Source of the DNA: Burkholderiales bacterium | Lineage (GTDB): Bacteria > Pseudomonadota > Gammaproteobacteria > Burkholderiales > SG8-41 | NCBI GenBank assembly: GCA_036262035.1 | Contig: DATAJS010000003.1 | Coordinates: forward strand, 186,001-250,000 | Length of the DNA stretch: 64,000 nucleotides | Direction of reading: 5' to 3' | Shown here: in pieces, positions 25,508 to 32,928 of the stretch | Layout: every line of letters starts with the position of its first letter | How positions within the stretch are numbered: position 1 is the stretch's first letter | The notes under the pieces: model-generated | The model's input: only the letters and a program-made list of their open reading frames with translations | What the model was told of the DNA's origin: nothing | The model's database searches: none | Translations under genes and position numbers: made by a program

Positions 25508-26361
25508 GCGGCCAGCGTGGCGATGTGCCGGCGAGCGCGGCCGCGCGCGATCGCCGCGCGCGCGAGGTCGATCTCGTCGAGCAGCCTTTGGATCGGCGGA
25601 TAGTTGCCGTCGCGCTCGATGATGACGGTGAGCGGCTCCGGCGCGAGCGCAGCGACCTGTTCGAGCAGCGCGTAGACCGGCGCCGGCACGTCGTGCAGAT
25701 GGTCGTCGAGGAGCCGCCGCTCGCCGTTCGACGCGGCGATCCATTTGCTGCCGCCCAGGTGTATCGCGCAGATCGCGTGCATCGGCAGCCGCGCGACGAA
25801 CGCGGAAGCGTCGCCGCCGAAGTTCAAGCAGTTGGCGTAGGCGTTGTGCAGATCGAGCAGGAGTCCCGCGCCGCTCGCGGCGATGACGCGCGAGATCCAG
25901 TCGGCTTCGCCGAGATCGCTTGCCGGCGGATCGATCAGCGTCGCGATGTTCTCGAGCCCGGGGCGCGTGCCGACCACGCGACGGGCGCGGTCCACGTTGC
26001 GCGCCGTCGCGTCGACCAGCGCCGCGTTGCGAGGCGGCGCCGCGAGGTGACCGATCTCGATGCCGCCGGCGCGCACGAAAGCGAGATGCTCCGACCAGAA
26101 CTCGGGCTCGGCGATATCCACCACTCGTGCCATCGCATCGAGGCGCTTCGCGTCCGGCGCGCTCGTGGACGCGAGGCCGAGACCTACGCCGTGCAGCACC
26201 AGCGGCACCTGCGCGTGCAGGGTGCGCAGCTCGCGCGCGTTGCGGCCGAAGTAATCGTCGGCGATCACTTCGACGAGGTCGATGCGGTCGAGGTTCGACA
26301 GAATGCCGGCGGCGAGCTCGGGGCGCCAGCCCAGGCCGACGCGATCAGTCGCCGCCGCCAC
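25504..26361 (-). CDS. DUF692 multinuclear non-heme iron oxidase (MNIO)
   Basis: 285-residue DUF692 TIM-barrel enzyme. Known MNIOs (MbnB, TglH, BufB-type) use a di/tri-iron site to remodel Cys and other residues in ribosomal peptides. Expected metal and core residues are visible: VGLGWRPEL, VLHGVGLGL, SEHLAF, LENIATL, LLDLHNAYAN, AIHLGGSK and IIERDGNYP. The frame is open further upstream, but only GTG 26361 avoids translating the antiphase Gly-rich tail. It overlaps the preceding gene by 17 bp and has a GGAGG-like site made by that gene's Gly codons. Substrate probably local. Confidence 0.88.
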   Translation of the reverse strand: MAAATDRVGLGWRPELAAGILSNLDRIDLVEVIADDYFGRNARELRTLHAQVPLVLHGVGLGLASTSAPDAKRLDAMARVVDIAEPEFWSEHLAFVRAGGIEIGHLAAPPRNAALVDATARNVDRARRVVGTRPGLENIATLIDPPASDLGEADWISRVIAASGAGLLLDLHNAYANCLNFGGDASAFVARLPMHAICAIHLGGSKWIAASNGERRLLDDHLHDVPAPVYALLEQVAALAPEPLTVIIERDGNYPPIQRLLDEIDLARAAIARGRARRHIATLAA

Positions 26362-27232
26362 CGCAGCCTCCGCATCCTCCTCCGCCGCCTCCGCACGACG
26401 ATCCGCTCGAAGAGCCGCACGACGAGCCGCATCCGCCGCCGCCGCTGCTGTCCGAGCTCTTCGATTTGCGGAAGAGCCGGTGCGCATACGCGAAGCCGGT
26501 GGACGGCAGCGCGGTGACCCCGAACACCGCCGCGAGCATGACCGCGTCCGCATTCGCACCGCCGGGCACGAGCGAGAGCGCACGGGTCTTCAAGCGCGCG
26601 AACAGACTCTGCAAATCCTGCATCGTTTCGTCGCCGCGGCGCGTCCGGCGGCGGTTCACCACATTCCAGCAGACGATCGTGAGCACGATCGCGAAGACGA
26701 TCAGGAAGACGATGTCGGTCCGGCCGCGCGCGAGCGCGACCGCGATCTTGATCGCCGCGACGCCGAGCAGCACCGCGAGCGCCATCAGGAAAAGCCGGCG
26801 GCGCTGCGCGCGGACATCCGCGTTCGGGAGGCAGCCTCGGCGGGTGAGGTGATCCTCGAACTCGCGGCACGCGTCCTCGATCTCGCGGTCGTTGAACATC
26901 GCGCCGACCGCTGCGGGATGCGCGAACACGCGCAGCAGCGCTTTCTCGATCGGCCGGCGAACCATGCCGCTGCCGCCGACCGCCCACAGCTTGTCGTCGC
27001 CTTCCTCCTTCAGGAGACCGCGATCGACGAGCGACACCGCGGCGACGCGCGCGGCTTCGTTCTTGCCCCCGCGCAGGTAGGCGATGAGATAGGGGTCGCT
27101 CGTATCGATGCGCGGCGCCGGGCCTTCCTCGTTGCGCCGGCGGGACGTGCGCAGCGCGAGCGCGACGGCCACGCCGAGGCAGGCATAGAACAAGAGGAAC
27201 GCGGGACCGTGAAGATCGAAGGGATTGAACAT
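26345..27232 (-). CDS. TIGR04222-like membrane protein with Gly/Cys-rich C-terminal tail
   Basis: 295-residue membrane protein. First helix at about 10-28 (FLLFYACLGVAVALAL), a soluble helical domain (about 45-145), two helices at about 147-193 (LFLMALAVLLGVAAIKIAVA and FLIVFAIVLTIVCW), a further hydrophobic stretch near 230-250, then about 30 residues of Gly and Ser with five Cys (GGGGCGSSCGSSSGSSCG and CGGCGGGGD). This layout matches TIGR04222, whose function is unknown to me. Immediately upstream of and overlapping MNIO, its Cys-rich tail is the obvious candidate substrate. Starts 11 bp after the nucleotidyltransferase. Confidence 0.82.
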   Translation of the reverse strand: MFNPFDLHGPAFLLFYACLGVAVALALRTSRRRNEEGPAPRIDTSDPYLIAYLRGGKNEAARVAAVSLVDRGLLKEEGDDKLWAVGGSGMVRRPIEKALLRVFAHPAAVGAMFNDREIEDACREFEDHLTRRGCLPNADVRAQRRRLFLMALAVLLGVAAIKIAVALARGRTDIVFLIVFAIVLTIVCWNVVNRRRTRRGDETMQDLQSLFARLKTRALSLVPGGANADAVMLAAVFGVTALPSTGFAYAHRLFRKSKSSDSSGGGGCGSSCGSSSGSSCGGGGGGCGGCGGGGD

Positions 27233-27243
27233 CGCCGTGCCGC

Positions 27244-27981
27244 TCAGCGCAGCTCGCGCGCGCGGGCGCGCATGCGCTCGGCGAGATCGATGAGGCGCAC
27301 CAGGGTGCGCTCCGCGACGCCCGGCGCGAGCGCCTCGCCGGTGCGCGCGCGCGTGATGTCCGCGAGCGTCCCGCTCCAATCTTCGCCCAGGCGCTGCGTG
27401 AGTTGCTCCAGCGCCGCCTTGGGCGACGCCACCGAACCGCCTTCGAGCGCGAGCAGGTTGGCCGCGCAGGTGCGCAGCGGCCCGGCCGAGTCCGCGATGA
27501 CGTGCGCGAGCTGCTCTTCGCGCAAGCCGCGTTCGACGTATGCGGCCCGCAGCCGCAGCGTGAGATTGAGCAGCACCTGGTGCAGGCGCCTGATCAGTGC
27601 GTCGCGCGGGACGGCGAGGGTCGCGAAAGGATCGTCGCCGTAGAGCACGCGATGCCGCCGCCCGATGTCGGCGAACTTCTGAGCGAAGGCTTCCGCGGCC
27701 GCCGGCACTTCGTCGCGCAGGAGATACATCGCGGCGAGGTTCGCCGCGGCGTGGGCGGTGCGAGCGGCGCCGCGCAACCCGGCCGCCTTGCGCGGATCGA
27801 ACGCCGACAGCACGACCACGACGTTGACGTCGGAGGTCGGCCGCAGCGCGCCTTCGGCGCCGCTGCCGAAGAGCACGACCGAGTCGAGGTCGCCGCCGAA
27901 GGCATCGCGCGCCGCCAGCACGAAATCGTCGAGCGCCTGCGCGACTTCGCGCGGCAGGTCGGTGGTCTGCTCCGTCGCCAT
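27244..27981 (-). CDS. Nucleotidyltransferase-domain protein with altered catalytic motif
   Basis: 245-residue protein with an N-terminal polymerase-beta-like nucleotidyltransferase domain: VVLFGSGAEGALRPTSDVNV. The usual GS..DxD signature reads GS..DVN, so one of the two metal Asp residues is Asn and activity may be reduced or lost. The rest is helical and Leu/Arg-rich (ALIRRLHQVLLNLTLRLRAA), possibly HEPN-like. AAAAAGGGGG precedes the ATG. It heads the same-strand run leading into the Cys-tail membrane protein and MNIO; a shared role is only inferred. Confidence 0.8.
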   Translation of the reverse strand: MATEQTTDLPREVAQALDDFVLAARDAFGGDLDSVVLFGSGAEGALRPTSDVNVVVVLSAFDPRKAAGLRGAARTAHAAANLAAMYLLRDEVPAAAEAFAQKFADIGRRHRVLYGDDPFATLAVPRDALIRRLHQVLLNLTLRLRAAYVERGLREEQLAHVIADSAGPLRTCAANLLALEGGSVASPKAALEQLTQRLGEDWSGTLADITRARTGEALAPGVAERTLVRLIDLAERMRARARELR

Positions 27982-28021
27982 GCGTCCCCCTTTTTGCGCA
28001 CGTCATGTGATCATACCGCCC

Positions 28022-28585
28022 ATGACGACGAACAACCGCTGCGCATGGGCGCAAAACGATCCGCTGCTCGCGGACTATCACGACACCGAGTGGGGCGTGC
28101 CTGAATACGACAGCCGCGCCCTGTGGGAAAAGCTCATCCTCGACGGTTTCCAGGCGGGCCTCGCGTGGATCACCATCCTCAGGAAGCGCGACGCTTTCCG
28201 AAAGGCATTCAAAGGCTTCGACCCCGCGCGCATCGCCCGCTACGGTGAGCGCGACGTCGAGCGGCTGATCAAGGATGCGGGCATCATCCGCTCGCGCTCC
28301 AAGATCGAGGCGACGGTGGGAAACGCCCGCGCTTACCTGGCGATGCAGGAGGCGGGGGAGGACTTTTCGACCTTCGTATGGAGCTTTGCCGGTGGAAAGC
28401 CGATCGTCAAAAGAAGGCGCACCGCGCGCGACGTGCCTGCGCAAACGCCGCTCTCGGAGGAGATCTCGGCGGCGCTCAAGGCGCGGGGTTTCAAGTTCGT
28501 CGGACCGGTCATCGTGTATGCGTGGATGCAGGCCACCGGCATCGTCGACGATCATATCGACGCGTGCTTCCGGCGTGCAAGGTGA
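28022..28585 (+). CDS. tag: DNA-3-methyladenine glycosylase I
   Basis: 187-residue base-excision-repair enzyme that removes 3-methyladenine from alkylated DNA. All four zinc ligands of TagI are present: Cys in NRCAWAQ, His in DYHDTEWGVP, and His and Cys in DDHIDACF at the C-terminus. The core FQAGLAWITILRKRDAFRKA is characteristic. ATG 28022 begins right at the family N-terminus. It is convergent with the 1111-residue membrane protein (17 bp between ends). Confidence 0.95.
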   Translation: MTTNNRCAWAQNDPLLADYHDTEWGVPEYDSRALWEKLILDGFQAGLAWITILRKRDAFRKAFKGFDPARIARYGERDVERLIKDAGIIRSRSKIEATVGNARAYLAMQEAGEDFSTFVWSFAGGKPIVKRRRTARDVPAQTPLSEEISAALKARGFKFVGPVIVYAWMQATGIVDDHIDACFRRAR

Positions 28586-28601
28586 GCCGCACCGTCCGCG
28601 C

Positions 28602-31600
28602 CTACTTCGTCACCATCCAGATGTATTGCAGCAGCTCGATGCCGCCGAAGCCGCTCAGCGGGAGCAGCACGGCTTTCCACAGGGGTTGCTGAGCGAGCGA
28701 CATGAAGGCCCCGCGCTGCATCGTCTTCACCTGCTCGAGCATGAGGCCGAGCTGCATCATCAGATGCTCGTTCTTGCGGTCTTCTGCGGCCCTGCGCGCA
28801 TTGAGGCCGGCCCAGACCTGCAGGTCGTCGGCCGGCACGTCGATCGCCTCGGCGACGCGGCCGCGGATGCCCACGAGCAGTCGGGTCATGCTGTCCACCG
28901 CCGTGGAGCGCGCGCGTTCAGCCGTCTTGCGCAGCCTGAGCGTGGCGAAAGCCGTGTACAGCGCGCCCAGCAGGAAGATGATCGCAAGCGAAGGGGGTGT
29001 ATACCACGCGTCGAACAGCTGGCTGCGGCCTATGAGCCAGATCGCCAGGATTACGAATGGAAAGTACACCAGCGATATCGTCGATTCGGTCTGCTCGGCG
29101 AAGAGCTTGATGTCGAGCCAATCGGCCAGGTACCGATCGACGAGCGGGTCCTCGCGCAGGTTGAGCTCGGCCCGGAAGGTCTGCAGGGTCGCGGGCGCGT
29201 ACTTCGTGTCCGCGACCATGAGCTTTTCGACGAACGCGTCGAAGAGCCGCACGGCGTCCACGACGGCGAACAGCAGGAACGAGTAGGCCGCTATGTAGAT
29301 CACGAGCAGCGTGAGAGAGAACGCGCGCGTGCCCGCGCCGCGTACGGGATTGCCGGGTTCGTCCCAGAGCAGCACCAGCGACATACCGAAGATAACGTAG
29401 CAGGAGACGACGGGCCACAGGCGGTCCCACCTGCGCTCGGCGCTTGCCAGCACGAGATAATCCCGGGTCACTTCCACCGCGTTGACCGGTCCTTCCGGTC
29501 GCTGCCTTGCCCACCGGAGGATGGACCAGTCGATTCTTCGCAGGTAAGAACCGTCCGACAGCAGTTGCCTCGCTCTCGTCAGCCACCACGGCACCGCCGT
29601 CGTGTCCTTCGTGTCCGGCTCTGTCGGCAGACCGAACTTTCCGAGGACCTCGATCATGTGCTTGTGGTCCTTGACCACCGCATAGAGAAACCACACCGAC
29701 AGCAGCGCGGCGAGATAGCGCAGCATCAGACTCGGCCACGCGCTGTAGCCTTCGGCCCAGCGGAACGGCTCGCGAACGATGCTGTCGTTCCACGCCAGCA
29801 CCAATCCCCACAGCGCGAGGGCGACGAAGGACGCGACGATCATCGCCAGCACCGGATTGCGGATGCGCGCGTAGGCGTCGCCGAACTTGTCTCGCGCGAA
29901 GCGGCTCGTCGTGTATACCAGGCCTGCGGCGCCGAGCAATATCAAGGCCGCGCAGAGCAGGCTGCGCACCCCTTCGAGCTGCACGAACCGGGAAACCTTC
30001 GGATACAGCGTGCGGCACTTCTGAACGTTGAAAGCCGAGCAGTCGTCGTCCTGGACTTCCGCAACGTGATTGGCGCTGACTGCCGGGCCGTAGTCGAAGA
30101 ACTCGCGCGTACCGACTTCGTATGCCCGCGGGGCCACGCGCTCCGCCAGCAGGGTGCTCGCCTCTACGGCATGGATGATGCCGTCGCGGTCCGACGGCCG
30201 CTGTGACGCAGGATGCTGCTGCCGCATGTTGACGGCGAGCAGAGTCGAGAGGAAGGCGGAGGTCTGATAGGCGTCCCGGAACGGACCGATGCCGCCCTGC
30301 AGCGACGGGTGCAGTGACAGGCCGAGTCCCGAGAATACCAGGAGGTTGCGTGACCAGCGTGTCTGGTTCTCGTCGGTCATCCGGGCGTCGAGATCGGTGG
30401 TGAAGAAGACCGCCTGCGGCATCTCCTTCTTCAGTGCCTGCAGCAGGAGCGACTTGTCGTAGAAATCGGTGCCGAGTATGCCGATGGCGCCGATTTTCGA
30501 GCCGAGGCTGCGCAGCTCGTTATGCCGCTCCCGCACGGCAGCCGCGATGCGCCGGGCGTAGTCGAGCTGTGCCAGGCCGCTCGAGGTTTCTCCACGCTCG
30601 CTCGCTTTGCGCTTCTCGTCCTTCTCGCTGCGGGCCTGCGCACCCTGTGCCGCCGCGAATGCGGTTTCCCCGTCGAGCCCGCGGAAATAGTTGAAGCCGA
30701 GCACGAGATCGCCTTCCTTCACCTGCTGCGGCCGATCTGCTACCGCGCGCGCGCTGATCAACACTTCTTTCTTGATCAGCGATGTGAGCTGACGCCCGTA
30801 AGAGGTTTCCGACTCGGAGACGAGCGCGATGGGATCGCGGCCGAGCACGACGCCGCGTTGCTCGAGCTCCGGCTTGATTCGCCTGATCACTGACAGATCG
30901 TCGGCGGCCGCGCGCACGATGCTGATGCCGTTGTTTGCGAATTGCAGAGCGGCCGGCCGATCGGCGCTGCCCTTGATTTCGTCCGGCGGCGTCGTCGCGC
31001 CCCACACGAAGATCTCGAGCGGCGCGCCGTAAGTCCACAGCGGCTCGCGGCGCGTGCCGCGCGAAGATTCAGTGTCGGCGCCGCCGTTGCCATTCGCGCC
31101 GCTACCGTCCCGGGGTGCATAAGCGGCGCGTACGAAGGCCGCGGCGATGTCCATGGGCGCCGCGGGTTTGGGCTGCTCGTACCGGTTGAGCTCGGACACC
31201 ATTTCTTCCAGCGTCCGGGAGCCGGCCGGTCCGATCAGGCGCACGCGGTCGATGTCCGCGCTGTAGCGCGCGAACTTCTCCGTAATGCTCATGATTTTCC
31301 GAAGCGGCGATTCGAACAGATTGTCTTCATCCAGCCACAGCAGCAATACCCTCTCCTTGTGCTCGCACGATTCGAGACGGCGCCATGCCTGGTTCGGCGC
31401 ATCGGCCGCTTTGCGCTCGAACCATTCGAAAGGAATGACCTGCGACAGCACTTCGGGTCCGTCCCCGGGGTCGTTGCCGATGCGAACGTAGCCGAGGTGA
31501 TCCTCGTCCAGGGCCGAGAAACCCGAGCGCAGCAGCCCCGAAACGACGGCGTGCCGCGTACGTCGACGTACTTCGGAGTACTCGCCGAACGGTCCGCCGA

Positions 31601-31937
31601 ACACCGTCACCGGCATGATGGAGACGCACTGTGCTTTTCGGCCGAGTTTTTCGATTTCGCTGCTGACATCGGTCAGCAGCGTTTCGCGCGGGCGAGCTTT
31701 GCCTGCGGACTGTTCGCCGCCGCGTCGCGTCTGGCCCGCGATGGCGTCGAAAGGGTCTTCCCACAGCCGGGCCGGCACTTTCTGCAGCGTGGGGTAGCCT
31801 TCCCGCAGCACGTGTGACGGGGACGGCCGTGTCACTTCCAGCGGGAGTTGCTGGACCGCGACGCCAAGCGCGAGCAGCAGCACGGCGGCCAGCCCGGTGA
31901 ACGGAAACCCGCTGCCTTCCTTGCCCGCCTGGGACAT
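28602..31937 (-). CDS. Large membrane protein of unknown function (1111 aa)
   Basis: Not recognised. An N-terminal helix (TGLAAVLLLALGVAVQQL) anchors an extracytoplasmic region of roughly 620 residues, which contains GRDPIALVSESETSYGRQL and SKIGAIGILGTDFYDKSLLL, alternating strands and helices that recall type-I periplasmic-binding folds. From about residue 655 come some seven membrane helices in two groups, separated by soluble loops, and a cytoplasmic tail with a helical stretch (NEHLMMQLGLMLEQVKTMQR) and a final hydrophobic segment. The design suggests a sensor or channel. AAAAAGGGAGG precedes ATG 31937. Divergent from the selenoprotein gene. Confidence 0.8.
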   Translation of the reverse strand: MSQAGKEGSGFPFTGLAAVLLLALGVAVQQLPLEVTRPSPSHVLREGYPTLQKVPARLWEDPFDAIAGQTRRGGEQSAGKARPRETLLTDVSSEIEKLGRKAQCVSIMPVTVFGGPFGEYSEVRRRTRHAVVSGLLRSGFSALDEDHLGYVRIGNDPGDGPEVLSQVIPFEWFERKAADAPNQAWRRLESCEHKERVLLLWLDEDNLFESPLRKIMSITEKFARYSADIDRVRLIGPAGSRTLEEMVSELNRYEQPKPAAPMDIAAAFVRAAYAPRDGSGANGNGGADTESSRGTRREPLWTYGAPLEIFVWGATTPPDEIKGSADRPAALQFANNGISIVRAAADDLSVIRRIKPELEQRGVVLGRDPIALVSESETSYGRQLTSLIKKEVLISARAVADRPQQVKEGDLVLGFNYFRGLDGETAFAAAQGAQARSEKDEKRKASERGETSSGLAQLDYARRIAAAVRERHNELRSLGSKIGAIGILGTDFYDKSLLLQALKKEMPQAVFFTTDLDARMTDENQTRWSRNLLVFSGLGLSLHPSLQGGIGPFRDAYQTSAFLSTLLAVNMRQQHPASQRPSDRDGIIHAVEASTLLAERVAPRAYEVGTREFFDYGPAVSANHVAEVQDDDCSAFNVQKCRTLYPKVSRFVQLEGVRSLLCAALILLGAAGLVYTTSRFARDKFGDAYARIRNPVLAMIVASFVALALWGLVLAWNDSIVREPFRWAEGYSAWPSLMLRYLAALLSVWFLYAVVKDHKHMIEVLGKFGLPTEPDTKDTTAVPWWLTRARQLLSDGSYLRRIDWSILRWARQRPEGPVNAVEVTRDYLVLASAERRWDRLWPVVSCYVIFGMSLVLLWDEPGNPVRGAGTRAFSLTLLVIYIAAYSFLLFAVVDAVRLFDAFVEKLMVADTKYAPATLQTFRAELNLREDPLVDRYLADWLDIKLFAEQTESTISLVYFPFVILAIWLIGRSQLFDAWYTPPSLAIIFLLGALYTAFATLRLRKTAERARSTAVDSMTRLLVGIRGRVAEAIDVPADDLQVWAGLNARRAAEDRKNEHLMMQLGLMLEQVKTMQRGAFMSLAQQPLWKAVLLPLSGFGGIELLQYIWMVTK

Positions 31938-32048
31938 GATCGCCTCCCTTTTTCGCGTCGAGTATGCGTAGCGAAGGGGGACGCGACATCGCCCAAATGG
32001 CGGAGCGTTACAATGCTGCCTTTCTCATGCGCGCCAGGAGTCCAGAAA

Positions 32049-32819
32049 ATGGAATTTCGCGACGATCAATACCTCTATTTCACGCAGCCGGGATGAAGCT
32101 CCTGCCTTAGAACGAAAGAGTTTCTTTCGAAAACCGGTCTGGACTTCACCGTCATCGACGTCCTGAACACCCCCGGCGCCCGCGAGTACATGGTCGAGAA
32201 GTACGGCATCCGCAAGGTGCCGGTGCTCGCCAAAGGCAAGGACTACGCGTTCGGCCAGATGCTCGATCCGTTCGCGCAGTTCATCGGCATCGATCCGAAG
32301 ACGCTCGAGCGCCTGTCGCCCGAAGCGCTGTACAAGAAGCAGCAGACGATCTTCGAGGCGGCGCAGCGCTTGACGAGGCAGTTCCCGCTGGAGCGCTTCC
32401 GCGAGCAGGTCATTCCCAATCGCGAGCGCCCGATCCGCACGATGTGCTATCACATCTTCCGCATCGGAGAAGCGTTCCTCGAGACGTGGGACGGCGCGGA
32501 GTATTCCGTGAAGATTGCCGACAACGAGCCGCCCGGGGAGATGGTGACGCCGGACGACGTCGCGCGCTTCGGCGAGAGCATCCAGAAACGCTACCAGCAA
32601 TGGTGGGCGAATCTCGACGACAAGGCGTTGTCGAAAGTGCTGAACACCTACTACGGCGACACCGGCGGCCACCGTGTGTACGAGCGCATCACGTGGCACT
32701 CGGCGCAGCACTGCCGCCAGCTTGCCGCAGTGCTCGAGCGCATGGGCATCACGCCCGACCGGCCGCTCACCGCGCAGGACCTCGCCGGGCTGCCGCTCCC
32801 CGAGCGGTTGTGGGAATGA
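32049..32819 (+). CDS. Glutaredoxin-like / DinB-like fusion protein, probable selenoprotein (UGA at 32094-32096)
   Basis: ATG 32049 lies 8 bases after AGGAG (32036-32040) and opens MEFRDDQYLYFTQPG, then TGA, then SSCLRTKEFLSKTGLDF in the same frame, continuing without stop to 32819. If TGA is selenocysteine the active site is U16-S-S-C19, matching the CxxC of glutaredoxin-like domains, with cis-Pro in RKVPVLAKG near residue 58. Residues about 95-256 are a DinB-like helical bundle with His residues (CYHIFRIGE, ITWHSAQHCRQ). A hairpin follows the TGA. A TACAAT box is at 32009-32014. A simple nonsense mutation is the alternative. Confidence 0.82.
32113..32129 (+). promoter_or_regulatory. Bacterial SECIS-like hairpin after UGA
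   Basis: CGAAAG-AGTTT-CTTTCG: a perfect 6-bp stem with a 5-nt loop whose second base is G. The loop begins 22 nt after the TGA. Bacterial SECIS elements are expected to have a short stem and a loop with an early G about 16-37 nt from the UGA, bound by SelB. The element lies inside the coding frame, as in bacteria. Confidence 0.7.
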
Positions 32820-32928
32820 GCGCGTAATCGCGCACGGCGGCGGCGTCTGCGCCGCCGCCGTGCTGCATCGCAGCGCGCACGGGCCGCGCACGTTTCTTGC
32901 GCGCGCTCTTGGGTTTCACGCCCGCAGA

